Below are positions 45,151-56,945 of a DNA stretch of 64,000 nt, in pieces (the stretch's first letter is position 1; each line of letters opens with the position of its first letter). The notes beneath the pieces are model-generated. The model did not search any database. It saw nothing but the letters and a program-made list of their open reading frames with translations, and was not told the origin of the DNA. This stretch comes from Zanthoxylum bungeanum (lineage: Eukaryota; Streptophyta; Magnoliopsida; Sapindales; Rutaceae), in the NCBI GenBank assembly GCA_019454045.1, contig SKCR01023810.1, forward strand, positions 1 to 64,000, in the 5' to 3' direction. A program made the position numbers and the translations under genes.

Positions 45151-46568
45151 ATGGCACTGTCAGATATCGCCAAAGAGTTGATAGACCAATTTAACTTCGT
45201 AGAGCTGGAACACGTCCCAAGAGCGAAGAATGAAGAGGCCAATGGTTTGGCCCAAGCAGCCTCAGGATATAAACAGACCAGCATAGACAACATATATAGA
45301 AGGGAAGAGGCCAAACCCGCCCCGATGAGGCGAAAGGGCGTGATGGACGTCATTACTACTGAAGTTCAAAGTGAGGGCGATTAGAGAGAAGATATCAAAG
45401 AGTTCCTAAGACAACCAGGAAATGGGAAAGACCGAAGGCTAAAACTAAAAGCCTTGAACTATGTGGTGTCGGGAGATGTGTTATACAAAAACGCCAAGAT
45501 GGTCTGTTGTTGAAATGTGTAGGGCCATCGGAATCCAAGACCATTATGGCCGAAATACACGAAATGGTCTGTGGAGCTCACCAGGACGGAATAAAAATGA
45601 GGTGGTTGATCGTAAGGAGCGGATATTATTGGCCGAAGATGGGAGAATCGTGTGTATTGTATGCCAAGAGATGCATTGCCTGTCAGAAGCATGGGCCCAT
45701 TCAAAGAGTACCAGCTGCCGAGATGGTTCATATTATTAAGTTGTGGCCGTTTATGGGATGTGAGATTGATTTGATAGGGAAAATTTATCCCGCATCAAGC
45801 AAAAGACATACCTTCATCATCGTCGCCACTGATTTTTTCACCAAGTAGGTGGAAGCAGTTCCGGTAGTAGAGATTTCTCAAGAGAAGATTATCAAGTTCA
45901 TAAAAGGGCATATTATCCACCAATTCGGTATCCCCCAGACATTAATGGTGGATCACGGTACTTCTCTGAATGGCGAAAAGGTTAAGAGCTTCCTGACCGA
46001 ATACAGGGTCCAGCTAATAAACACCACTCCATACTACCCCCAGTCAAATGGTCAGGCAGAATCATCCAACAAAACTCTCAAATGGTTGATCCGAAAAATA
46101 GTAACAGAGAATGCTAGGCAATGGGATGAATGCTTGAGTCAGGCTCTATGGGCCTATAGGACGTCACCTCGAACAAGTACCTCGTTCACGTCTTTTCAAT
46201 TAGTATATGGTCAAGAAGCCGTATTATCGGTTGAAGTCAATATTAAATCCACTAGGGTGGAATTGCAAAAAGAATTGACGAATGAAGATTACAGCGAAGC
46301 AATGATTCAAAATTTATTAGAATTAGACGAGTGTCAAATGCAATGTCATCAATCGTTTGGAAGCACAGAAGATGAAGATGGCCAAGGGATACAATCGGAA
46401 AGTCATGGCCAAATCGTTCAGAAAAAAGGCGAGTTAGTATGGAAAATTATACTGCCACTAGGTGCCAAGAATCCGGCATATGGTAAATGGTCGCTTAGTT
46501 GGGAGGGCCCATTTGAGGTAGAAAATGTGCTGCCAAATGGGGCCTACAATTTGAAAATTTTGAATTGA
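45151..46568 (+). pseudogene. Integrase of gypsy copy 2
   Basis: 45151-45384 is the linker from RNase H (PRAKNEEANGLAQAAS). The zinc-binding start is at about 45540-45700 (H..H, then CIACQKH). The DDE core spans 45760-46230: MGCEIDLIGK (first D), VDHGTSLNG (second D) and NGQAESSNKT (E). There are frameshifts near 45500 and a stop (TAG) at 45847; after it the frame is open for 239 codons. The C-terminal part reads YGKWSLSWEGPFEVENVLPNG and the ORF ends at 46568, about 210 bases before the end of the converging antisense gene. Confidence 0.87.
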
Positions 46569-46775
46569 GGAATACATGTCAGAGCAATTAACGAAAAATA
46601 CTTGAAAAAATACATGCATTCGTTATGGGAACATGAGAATATAACATCATTCGAGTGAAAGTAATGACGAAGGAAAATAAACAAAAATAAATAAATGTCG
46701 TAATTTCATTAATATTGGACAAAAGTTACATCAAAAGACGACATAACGTCCTAATAACATATAAATACATGGGCA

Positions 46776-49700
46776 TTAAAGATCTCCATCATTCAAGGCC
46801 GAAAGCTTTTCCCTCAAGTGATGCCATTCTTTTTGCATTTCCACGTCGGCCACGACCAAATCGATCAAGCTCTTTTCAAAGTCAACTACGGCCAAATCTT
46901 TATATTCCGCCAGAAAAGTGTTCACCTTCGTCAAATGAGAGGCAAGAGTTTTTCTCTTGGCTTCCCTTCTCATGCGACTCTCATCGATAAGGCACTGGAT
47001 ATCCTGCAATTGTCGTTCTAGGTCCACTAATATCGACTCCTCAATCATCATTTCATCCGTAGTCTCTTGTATAGTTTGGCGAAAAGTGTCAAGAGAATCA
47101 CATAGTCTTTCCCTTTTGGCCATAGAAGAATGAAGTTCAACCTTCTGACTATGTATGTTGCGATAACGAAGAATAAGGGTTGGAATCTCGTTCTATATGT
47201 CCTAAAGAAGGAGCCGATTTTGCACTGTTATTGACAGCACATGAAGACCCAGCAGATGATTTAACTCTGAGAAGATCTTTTCTAACTTGAGCATGTTTTC
47301 TGGCATAGCGGCTAGACTGATCTCATTGTAGTAAGGGAAGCATATTGACCGACGACTTCCCGAAGAGCCGCCAAGTCTGTGGTAGCTTGGGCCGAAGGTA
47401 AGAAGGACTGAGGTGGAGTAGACGATAGTCGATTAAGATCGTTCAAGATGTCTTGGACCGATTGCAGTAGTGGATCAGACACATGTATATCAGCAATTGA
47501 CAAAGTGATTAACAAATGATAACCAAAGAATGATGAAAGAAAAAGATAAGGAAAAATCTCTTACATCTTCGTGCCTGTGAGCAGGACCGGACGACTCAGC
47601 GGCAATTGCCATAGGGACCTCGAGTAGCCTTGCAGTTTCTCCCCTAGGGGAAATATTGGATATCGCCTGAGGAGAAGAGGACAGAGGAGCCGAAGATGAC
47701 GGCCGTTCAAGGTAACAGGTTGTTGAGTTAAAGGAACAGGAGATGTCGGCTGAGGAGGTGAAGACGAAAGAGCCGAGGATGACGACCGGTCAAAAAATAG
47801 AGAGTTCATGTACCAAAGGAGCGGGAGATGTCGCCCGAAGAGGAGAGGGCGGAGGAGCCAAGGACGACTGCCTTCCAGAAGCCGATGTTTGTTGCATCGA
47901 AGGGACAATGGACACTGCCTGAGGAGATGATGATCGTTGCGGCATGGGCGCTGGCTGAGCCTCTGTATGAGAATTAGAATCGAAAGAATCAGAAACATGA
48001 ATAACTTCAGTCTCTTCATAAATACTATGAAGTACATCATCTTTGTACATAGACCGAGCCTCTTCCAGCAATTCCAATTCGGCCAAATTAAAAAGGCCAT
48101 CTACATCCCTATAACTTCCCCTAAGCCCCACAGCAGCCAATCTACATACCAAAAGATAAAGCTGTTTGAGATGACGCCAAAGAGGCCCGTCATCAGGCCA
48201 AATGGGCTCAACCTCTGGCCAAATAGGTTCGTCATCTGGGTCCTGCACAGTTGGGACGGGATCGTCCAACGAGTGACATACAAATAATGGATGGTCCCTT
48301 AAGATTTCCTCAACAAGCGGGTGCTAACGATCTAATGCTATACTTAACCTCATACCTTGAGAATCAGCTCTGAGCGAACATGTAGCATCAGCTGCTTCAT
48401 CTCCTTCTTATGGGTGTTCAATGATTGGAGTATGAGTTGCTTCATCCTCATTTAATGGAAGTTGGATGATCGAGATTGCGGTGGATTCAATTTCCCCCAG
48501 TGGATCTTCAACCATGGGAACTTCGGGCCCCGGAGTTGGAGTCATTTCGGGTATGGCAAAAGTTGGTTCCATCCTAAGCACCTGCGCAAGATACAAAACT
48601 TAGAAAATTCCAGATTGTACCTTAGCCCAACACATGGGGGACAAGAGTTTCAGGTCGTACCTTTGCCCGACGTATAAGAGGCTCGTCAGAATCAGAGCTA
48701 TTGGTTGGGGAAGGCTGCTTCCGTTTAACTTGTTTGATCTTATTCGGCCGGCCTTCTCAATCGGCTTCTTAGACCCAGCTGTCTCGGAGGTTTTTTGGGA
48801 GAAAAGAGATGTTGGAAAAGACCCGCGCAGAAGGCAAAGAAAAAAGTCTCTCACGACCAGACGGCCAAAAGCGATCGAAGAGAGGATGGACAGATGTACA
48901 AGGAGAAAAGGAGGCCGCTGAAAAGGAAGATAGTAAAGAACGGGTCTCTGATAAGCACTTATCTATGTCTGAAAGCGAAAGAACTTTAAAACGGTCCGAT
49001 GAAACAACGCGAATGAAAGAATGGGAGAGGCCATCCTTGTACAAGATGAAACTGGCGGGCAGTGAAGTTAGGCGAATAGACCTCCACTCCAGCCTTGCCA
49101 TTGGCCCCTGTCAAGATGTCATGAATCAAATCACGGATGCATAAAGAAGGGTTGTCGTCTAGGGAGAAAGGAAATAAAGAATGGACCCGATAAAAGGGTG
49201 TAGAAGTACTTAAAAATGGTGCGAGAAAGGAGAGAGGTTGGCCCAAATTAGGCAAACAAAAGACCAGCACAAGGATACGATTGACTCGACTCAATTGAGC
49301 TAAAGACTGGGAAATAGGCTCTAAGCCAAAGTTGAACGAGCCAAAGAGGGCCAGAGGCAATTGGTGAAGCCTCAGACCGAAGTTTTTTTTGAAGAACGGC
49401 CAACCCACGGTAAATAGCGGCCAACAAAAAGGAAGCCAGGTCCAAAAGATGACCGTTGGCAAGGTCTGATGAAATGGGGAGATAATCGGCCACAGGCTTC
49501 TGGCTGAGCATGCAAATGATATATTTGCAAAGCCAGTAATGAAGGAAAGTCGTATGCTCTAACACCGAGACCGGACCAGCTGATTCAGAAAATACACGGA
49601 AGAAGGCAGAGTAGGACATGAAGGACGAAGAGTCCATTGGCGGATGGAGGAAACGAAAGGTCGTGCAGGCGGAAATGGTCACGCCCAAGGGGCCAACCCA

Positions 49701-50203
49701 GTCAGAGCACTGATGTCACGAAGAGTAATAGTGAAAGGACCATAAGGGAAAAGGAAGACGTTGTAGTCGGAAGACCAGAAGAGCAGCGAGGTGGGGAATA
49801 AATTTCGACCAAAATGGGACAAGGCCAATGAAAGCTCGATGAGAGAAAGGAAGCCATGGTCCTCAAGAAAAATTACGAGTATCCGCATGTAACAACATAC
49901 GTTGGAACCAGGTCTGAAATGAAGAATCATGTTTAGGCCATATACAGATAGGGTTAGACTGAGCCAGGGGAGAGACGTTCAGTGGTTCTGAAAAATGAAG
50001 GTTGGAAGTGGAAGGAAACAATTGAGCCAAAGAGCCGTAGAAATGGCATTGGCATTCCCAAAGATGAGGCCTAGAGAACACTGGTCGTAGTTTTCATTAA
50101 GGGTATGGATGCCAAAAACACCCACCGATGAATCACCCAATGCCGCTTGGTAATCACTGAAAATCGAGGTAGCCCTTTTCGAAGCAGAAGAAGATGAAGC
50201 CGT
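46776..50203 (-). pseudogene. Antisense plant-mobile-domain (PMD)-like gene of gypsy copy 2
   Basis: Reads leftward. The N-terminus at 50203 corresponds to MASSSSISKK of copy 1, but the ATG is ACG here. DYQAALGDSSVGVFGIHTL follows. The core covers about 49930-48980: FWSSDYNVFLFPYGPFTITL, RDISALTGL, IASGPLWLVQLWLRAYFP, TPFYRVHSLFPF, RDLIHDILTGANGKAGVEVY and QFHLVQGWPLPFF. The FTITLRDISALTGL word is the hallmark start of the plant mobile domain. A Pro/Ser-rich linker (48600-47790) leads to a charged, probably coiled-coil tail (47123-46776: LVDLERQLQDIQCLID ... NDGDL stop). Several frameshifts are visible. PMD proteins (MAIN/MAIL1 in Arabidopsis) act in silencing and genome stability, and TE-borne PMDs are known. 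The role of this one is inferred only from domain resemblance. Confidence 0.68.
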
Positions 50204-50284
50204 TAGAGAAATTGAAGGTAAAAAGGTGAAAGATTTTACTAGAGAGGAAGTAGAAAGTAAAGTGAAGACAAGAACAGGCCAAGC

Positions 50285-50293
50285 CCTTATATA
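50285..50293 (-). promoter_or_regulatory. TATA box of the antisense gene, copy 2
   Basis: Minus strand TTTGTTATATAAGGGCTTGG, about 82 bases upstream of the antisense start position (50203). The same box and spacing occur in copy 1 (12093-12101). Confidence 0.65.
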
Positions 50294-50689
50294 ACAAAGA
50301 TGAAAAGCTCGCCCTAGGAAAAGTGTCGTAACCCAAATCGACAAAGGAAGAAAAAAACGGGAAAATGAAAGAATGAAGAGTCGCCCTGGACAGGTGTTGC
50401 GACACAATTCAATGTTAAAACTAAAGGTGACATGTGACGTGATGTGACACCAAAATGACGCGAAAAACGACTCATTAATAGGCGCCATGATGAAACGTAT
50501 TAGGAAGATCGCACATTTATTGAAGAAATGATGGACTCACAAAGGGAACGTAAAAGACAGTTCTTAAGATGCACAAAGGACGATAGAGCGAAGACCTGCA
50601 GGCCGACGCCAGTATACGGCCAATAGATACAGTCCTAAATTTTCCCAAATTGAGAAATTCATCCTGATTTCATCGTCCGACTAAATCAA

Positions 50690-51286
50690 GACGAATTTGG
50701 GGGACAATTATTGGCGAAGAAAATCGCCCTAGAATGTACGAGTCAATGAGAGGGGAAAGGAAAGGACATGTCATTGGGACGAAGAGCAATTAAGACAAGC
50801 AGGTATTGCAAGGCAATTTGCAAACAGGGCGACAATGAGAAAAGTAGTCAGAACGATCACCACACGATGCAGCGACTAAGACGACAAAAAACAGTCAGGA
50901 CGACCACCACACGTTGCAGTTGATCCCACAATTACAGTAACTACCCACGACTTGATAGTTCCCCATGGTCTGGCAGTTAGGGCGCCTAACCTGGTAGTTA
51001 AAGGCGTGATCCAGCAGTTGCAGAGAAGTTTACGGATTGAAACCGTCCTACCAGTTAACCGAGCTCCGCTATAAAAAGCTCACGCAGGAGAAGAAAAGGA
51101 AACCTGAAAAAATGAAGACTCAAAATGAGCATTTTATTTTAATTTCTTATCTTTGTAACATTAGGATTGTAATTTGTTTGCTTGTGCCCCTTGGAGGCTT
51201 ATTAACTTAATCAAACACCCCTTGCTGGGACTTTGTCTCAGGAGGTTTGAACCTTACACGCTCTTTGACGGGAAATTGTGCAAACA
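50690..51286 (+). repeat. Polypurine tract and 3' LTR of gypsy copy 2
   Basis: AATTTGGGGGACAAT (50694-50708) precedes the LTR (50709-51286), which begins TATTGGCGAAG (terminal TG mutated to TA) and ends GCAAACA. A TATA-like CTATAAAAAGC is at about 51070. The CAGTT-type words of the U3 are retained. Confidence 0.88.
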
Positions 51287-51291
51287 AGTAT

Positions 51292-52549
51292 GTACAAAGA
51301 CATTCATTCCAAAATTAAATATATACTTACATACTTAGAAAGTTGAAGTTTAGAGTTTGAGAGTTATTGTAAATTCTCTAAATATTGAGTTTGGATGAAG
51401 AAGGGTCATGTCCATTGGTGGTGCCCTATGGGAAGGTACCAAAATGTTAGGAAATGTCCTCCAAATTAGAGGAACACTCCTAGGCTTCAAATGATGCATG
51501 AAAGAGATATAGCCCTTAGGAGGGTTACACCATAAACCAAAGGGTGCCCTTAAGACACATTTCCATGTCTATTTAAAGGGGCTTTGAAGTTCATTCTAAA
51601 GATCCAGAAATCATAAGTCTTTTGTCACTACATTTGTTGTTTTAGAGTCAAGAGAGAAATTCCACCATTTTTCCTAGTTCAAGATCTTGTTAAGGAGTGC
51701 CCCTTGAACAAGAGGTATCCAAGGAATCCTGGGAGAATGTTAGCCACATTGCATCTGTACAACATCGAGACAGAGACTAATAAGTTCTTAAGGACATAGA
51801 GATCTCGAATTGGATTCGTTTTCACTTATAATCTCAATTTTCCAGGTTTTTTCTTTATGTTCTAAGTTTTAGGGTTTATGTTTATGATTGACATGATTGT
51901 GATATGGTTTTAATTGTTGTTGCATGTTAATTTCGTTTAATAACAACACCATTTCCCCAACAAGAGTTTCCACCATTATTCTAAGTTCAAGTTCCTAAAG
52001 AAAGAAGAATTTCTTCTACAAGAAGCAACCAAATTATCCTTGGAGAACGTTAACCACAAGAAATCCATAGCACACCTATGCGAGGCTAATAAGTCTTTAA
52101 GGATAAATACATCTCGACTTGGTTTAAGTTTCTTTATCTTCTTCAATATTTTTGGAAATTTTTCTAAGTCTTTTTTGTTTTATTCATGTCTTGCATGATA
52201 GAATGTTAATGTTTTTGATTGAATAATATATATTAAAAATGATTAATAACACATTCGTCTCGTCCAACAATCTCCACTTGACAATGTGTATTCTAGTGGT
52301 AGAAGTACTATGTCCTCACTAAATTAATGTGAGGGTAGGTGTGTTTAATTTGTTATGCCTCATTCTCTATCTAAATATTTGGATCTTAGTATATTTTTCC
52401 TAATGAGGGAGCATACATCTTAAACGAAAATAAGTTTCATCTATATTTGGAACCCAAAAAAAAAAACCATGACCATAAAAAAATTGATAAGATACATCAC
52501 TTTTATCTCTTATTCAATTTTTTTTTAATAATACAATCAAAGTAAGTAG
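51292..52549. repeat. Diverged LTR-like direct repeat
   Basis: Segments about 51650-51962 and 51963-52270 align: both run TTCCACCATT, CTAGTTCAAG-like, GTTA(G/A)CCACA, GCTAATAAGT-like, TAAGGA-A and CATCTCGA words. The first is preceded by TGTTAGGAAATGTCC (51445), with a TATA-like CTATTTAAAGGGG near 51570, and ends CCCCAACA. This suggests a worn copia-type LTR with part duplicated. No coding region is seen and no target duplication could be matched. Confidence 0.45.
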
Positions 52550-52554
52550 GTAGT

Positions 52555-53351
52555 TGTTGATGGCTGATTTTGGTCTCAGGGCAATATGAGAATATTACTC
52601 CCGAGACAATCTTCCCTCAATAGTGAATTTTTTCGGTTAAATGGAAACCAAAAGCAAATTTAGCAAAAGACAGATAAATACACCAATCAACAAGGAGATT
52701 TAACGTGGTTCGGCGGATCAGATCTCACCTACGTCCACGGGCACAAAACTGATGATACTTTTATTATTGTGATATGCTTTTCTGATCTCTCTTTTGTTTA
52801 CAAGTCTCACAATAATGATTCTGATATTGGTTCTGATATCAACTCTCAACTTTCAACTTGTTACCCCCCTTACGCATACTCTACCCTCCTATTTATAATA
52901 GTGTAGAAATCAGATTCATTCTCATACAAGAATTTCCTAGTTGAAACAATTTCATTTTCCCATAAGGATTCCTAATCAAAACTACATTTACTTTCTTTAT
53001 CCTACTAGGACTCTGACTCACCAGTTTTCCCCATGAAAATAGGATAACTTGTCATTTTATCCACAAGAATAGAGTGTCATATTCTGGAGCATATCTCGCT
53101 ATCTGGTCGGTCCTCATGAGGTCGGTCATGATAGTCCTTTGAACTGAGAATGTTGCTGTCGATCTGATAATGCCCGGTCATCCGATCTCAAGTGGTCGGT
53201 AACCTATCATCAAGTGCTCAGTCTCTACCTGTTGGATTTATAACACTCATGTGGTCGGGTCGGCATTAATGATTTCGACCGAGAAAGGAATTACCCTTTT
53301 TACCCCTGTCGTACTCCTTAAATAACATAGGTCCTGAAAACACCATCAACA
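52555..53351 (-). repeat. 3' LTR of the Ca2+-ATPase-carrying element
   Basis: 797 bp, TG...CA. A minus-strand TATAAATAGG box is at about 52888-52897. Compared with the other LTR it has an extra segment of about 22 bases near 53200-53222 and a missing hexamer (CTGACT) near 53010; otherwise it is nearly identical. Confidence 0.9.
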
Positions 53352-53585
53352 TCTGTCCCCTAGTTCTCGATAACAACGAGTTTGCGAGTTGATGCCGGGA
53401 ACTATAAAAAAAATGGTGTGCCGATGAATCCGTCGGTGGTCACTTCAGGAACCGCAGAGAAAAAAGCCTTGGCTGCAAATCTAGTCATTCCTGCCACCTT
53501 CATGTGCTCAGTTAACAAGGATCCCGATATCTACCTGTGGAAAAAAATGCTTTGCCCTTATGCTGATGACGATCGACTCGGTGTG

Positions 53586-54430
53586 ACGTAACCCGACCCC
53601 GAGCTGAGAAGAACATTTGGCTCTGGGGGAATGTCACCTCCCCAGACCAATAGAGGGTCGACCATGGGGGAGATGCTCCGATCCCATGCCGATGATAAGT
53701 CTCTCGGTGGGACGTATCCCGACCCCGAGCTGAAGAAAGACTTGGCTCTGGGGGAATATTACATCCCCAGTCCAACGAAGCCAACTCGGTGGGACGTAAC
53801 CCGACCCCGAGCTGAAAAAGAACTTGGCTCTGGGGGAATATTACATCCCCTGTCCAAAGAAGCCGACTCGGTAGGACGTAACTCGACCCCGAGCTGAAAC
53901 AAACATCGATCTCGGCGGTACAAGAGCAGACCTGAGCCGGAAAGAAACATCGGTCTCGGCGGTACAAGAGTAGACCCGAGCCGGAAAGAAACATCGGTCT
54001 CAGCGGTACAATAGCAGACCCGAGCCGGAAAGAAAAATCTGACTTCGGCGGAACGAATCCAGCCCCGAGCCGTTTAACAAAGCAGCCTCGGCGGAACGAA
54101 TCCAGCCCCGAGCCGATTAATCAAATGGCCTCGGCGAAACGAATCCAGCCCCGAGCCGATTAATCAAGTGGCCTCGGCGGAACGAATCCAGCCCCGAGCC
54201 TATTTAATCAAGTGGCCTCGGCGGAACGAATCCAGCCCCAAGCTGATTAATCAAGTGGCATCGGCGGAACGAATCCAGCCCCGAGCCGATTAATCAAGTG
54301 GCCTCGGCGGAACGAATCCAGCCCCGAGCCGATTAATCAAGTGGCCTCGGTGGAACAAATCCATCCCCGAGCCGATTAATCAAGTGGCCTCGGCGGAACG
54401 AATCCAGCCCCGAGCCGATTAATCAAGTGG
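53586..54430. repeat. Tandem repeats of three related types
   Basis: First, about four units of about 82 bases starting GACGTAACCCGACCCCGAGC (53586, 53710, 53794, 53876, the first spacing longer). Then three units of about 43 bases with TCGGCGGTACAAGAGCAGACC (53910-54030). Then nine units of about 43-44 bases with GGCGGAACGAATCCAGCCCC and ATTAATCAAGTGG (54030-54430). All share CCCGAGC-like cores, suggesting stepwise growth from one seed. Confidence 0.9.
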
Positions 54431-54699
54431 GACTTATTCAGAAGGGAAGTGAATCAACCTTTTGAAGCCCTACCGATTCTGGCACGGGCGTCCCTTACCA
54501 GACCGGTGAAAAACAAAAACAAAACTCTAAAAAATAAAATTAAATGGCGGGGGCGACTTAGCGTTTATCCCAAAATAAAACGTTTCGCAAGTATAAACAA
54601 CAACACGGATGCCTCAAAACAGCGTCCTATCCGAGGTCTCCAAAACACAATTCTGAATCTTTCAATTCAGAGTCCCGACAAACCAGGATTTGGATCAGA

Positions 54700-55480
54700 G
54701 AGCGTTTAGAATGGTAAGGGCACATCCTCTATACTTCAGGTCTCTATGGAGCATGTGTATCGTTCGAGGGCTCCTCCTTACAACGCTGGAGCAAGCATAC
54801 GCTACGGGGGCACAATCCCTCCCCGGGCTATACTTCTCTTGGATCCGAGTGATCAAAGAATAGAGATCAATGAGTGTCTGAGACATTAAGGGCATGTTCC
54901 TCCTTATGTTCGGTAACACTGGAGCAAGCAAACGCCACAAGGGTATCATCCATCCCCGTGCTATGCTTCTCGCGGATCCATCAATCAGGTAGGTGGGGAT
55001 CAGAGAGTGTTCGAGACACTAAGGGCATATTCCTCCTTGTGTTCGGTAACACTGGAGCAAGCAAACGCCACGAGGGTATCATCCATCCTCGTGCTATGCA
55101 TCTCACGGATCCAAATGACCAAATAGGTAGGGATCAAAGAGTGTCTGAAACATTAAGGGCATATACCTCCTTATGCTCGGTAACACTGGAGCAAGGAAAC
55201 GCCACGAGGGTATCATCCCTCCTCGTGATATGCTTCTCACGAATTTGTATGACCAAATAGGTAGGGATCAAAGAGTGTCCGAAACATTAAGGGCATATAC
55301 CTCCTTATGCTCGGTAACACTGAAGCAAGCAAATGCCACGAGGGTATCATCCCTCCTCGTGTTATGCTTCTCACGGATCTGTTGGTCAGACAAAACATAC
55401 GGGAGCATTTTCCCCGTAGCTGTATTTCCTAAACCGGGCAGACCGGCCACCTTACAGGGGCATTCCCTCCCCGTAAATGA
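54700..55480. repeat. Five tandem units of about 133 bp
   Basis: Units start GAGTGTC(T/C)GA(A/G)ACATTAAGG near 54870, 55005, 55138 and 55267, with a more diverged unit at 54700-54860. Each contains TCGGTAACACTGGAGCAAGC and CACGAGGGTATCATCC, then a GGATC(C/T) spacer. Confidence 0.88.
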
Positions 55481-55495
55481 GGGGAATGAAAGATG

Positions 55496-55800
55496 ACGCC
55501 ACCCGCTTTTCCATCTTCCAATGAACTTGAGAACTTCATCAATCAGAATCACTGGAAAAGCAACGGCCAAGACCAAGAGCCATTCATTCACGCTGAGAGG
55601 TACGATTCCGAATACTTATCTTCATCAATCGGGGGCCTCCACTTTTTACAGTAGGCGTATGAGTATGACGCCACCCGCTTGTGCATCTTCCAATGAACTT
55701 GAGAACTTCATCAATCAGAATCACTGGCAAAGCAACGGCCAAGACCAAGAGCCATTCATTCACGCTGAGAGGTACGATTCCGAATACTTGAGCAAGGAAT
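55496..55800 (-). repeat. Duplicated end of the captured Ca2+-ATPase fragment
   Basis: About 120 bases encoding the last residues of the pump ([19 protein letters not shown] ... GRxxSGWR on the minus strand) occur at 55661-55794 and again at 55496-55613. Within the repeat the two copies are almost identical, so the duplication is young relative to the capture. Confidence 0.85.
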
Positions 55801-56846
55801 GGCACGTAAAGGATCAAAAAGTGCAAGCCAAATGAAACAGACATGGCCAAAAGGAGCCATGAGTTGACCCATGGGGGCATCGACAACAAACTCGAGTCCT
55901 CGAAGAGGGCATTCAATGAATTGAACATCTCAATGGCAACCAAGACTGAGAGGGAGAGAGTTGTGGCCTTGACTTTCCCAGAGTGGAAATACTCACATGG
56001 ATCTTTATCAAAATTGAACACTTGATTGTCGGCTGTAAAAGGGTGACACTGTAAGATTCTCCCAAGAATGGCAGTGACCCCAGTTAGAAAGTTGAGTGTA
56101 GGTGACAAGACTATGACTGTCTCCACTCAGGTCAATGCCCAAGAATGTGTTATGTGTGTACCATTTGACAAAGATCCCAACGGTTGCTACCTCCAACATC
56201 GAGTCCAATCACCAGATAGCGGATTAAAATCCAAGGAGTGATCAACGAGTCATCACTTCTTCGAGGAGGCTTCTTCATTATATCCATGTCTGGAGGGTTA
56301 AATCCTGATAAACGCCTTCATGTTGTTGTAGATGGATCTGCCTTCACCAACAACAACAACTATTGTGCTAAAATTATCATTTGCTAATACTATATCTAAG
56401 GCTTCCTTGGCAACCTCTGTCCTTGCAATGCCCATTGCTATCCCTATGTCAGCCAACTTCAATCCCGATGCATCATTCACACCGTCACCAATTATTGCAA
56501 CAACTTCACCATCCTCTTTCAGCAACCTCACTATTTTTTGTTTATGCCTTGGTTCAGCCCTGGAGAACAGAAGCCCTCCATCTTGTCTTAGATAGTTTTT
56601 ATGATCACGGAGATCCATAAACTCTCTTCCAGTTAAACTTCGTGAACTGATATCTTCATGAGATCCGAATACACTAATTTCTCGACAGATAGCTTCAGCT
56701 GTATTCTTATGGTCCCCTGTAATGACCATAGCACGAATTCCAGTAGCTTCGCAGTCCTGAATTGCTTGACGGACCCCATGGATTTTAACATGGCTTGATT
56801 TTCCTCCATATCTTTCCTCATATTTTTCTCTATTTTCTCCATCCAT
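55496..56846 (-). pseudogene. Captured fragment of an ER-type Ca2+-ATPase (ECA1/ECA4-like)
   Basis: The minus-strand reading gives the pump's P-domain (56790-56298): [50 protein letters not shown], then [20 protein letters not shown] and [15 protein letters not shown]. It continues in shifted frames with [20 protein letters not shown] (about 56280) and the last membrane helices (56100-55640: [39 protein letters not shown]). The order matches plant P2A ECA pumps, which load Ca2+ and Mn2+ into the ER. The normal TGDGVNDAPALK is altered at three positions. About 45-50 residues of membrane sequence between AFIR and the PPD word are missing. The actuator and phosphorylation (DKTGT) domains are absent. 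It cannot be a working pump. No introns are visible in the retained stretch, consistent with capture via RNA. Confidence 0.85.
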
Positions 56847-56945
56847 TCTGCTGTTGAACTCCCCGACGACCGGTGATTTCCACCTTCTGCCATTGTCTTA
56901 CTACGCGAGCTGCTTTTTGTTGGATTCCCCACAGACGGCGCCAAC
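56775..56945 (-). pseudogene. Primer site and short gag start of the capture element
   Basis: Minus strand: the primer-site region TTGGCGCCGTCTGTGGGGA is followed by an ATG at 56893 ([10 protein letters not shown], then [20 protein letters not shown]). This is a charged N-terminus like those of gypsy gags. Host ATPase sequence begins near 56785 in a different frame, which opens at its own ATG (56846). A gag-ATPase fusion in one frame is therefore not encoded. Confidence 0.6.

Larger units (their letters stand above)
34354..51286 (+). mobile_element. Ty3/gypsy (Tat-like) LTR retrotransposon, copy 2, with nested insertions
   Basis: LTRs at 34354-34944 and 50709-51286 enclose gag, protease, reverse transcriptase, RNase H, a second archaeal-type RNase H and integrase, in that order. 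An antisense gene lies between integrase and the 3' LTR. The two RNase H domains and the antisense ORF point to the Tat lineage. Target duplications are GGTAT (34349-34353) and AGTAT (51287-51291), 4 of 5 matching. Removing the hAT (37132-38315) and the solo LTR (40962-44439) leaves about 12.3 kb. All sense ORFs have stops or frameshifts. Copy 1 (6848-13026) is a deletion derivative of the same family. Confidence 0.92.

Noticed and set aside
51292..52549. Complete solo LTR at 51445-51962 (TG...CA)
   Set aside because: The termini fit, but the flanking pentamers do not match and the neighbouring half-repeat suggests a more complex remnant, so only a diverged repeat is called.
53382..53994. ORFs on both strands over the 82-bp and 43-bp repeats
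   Set aside because: Repeat-generated open frames without domain resemblance.
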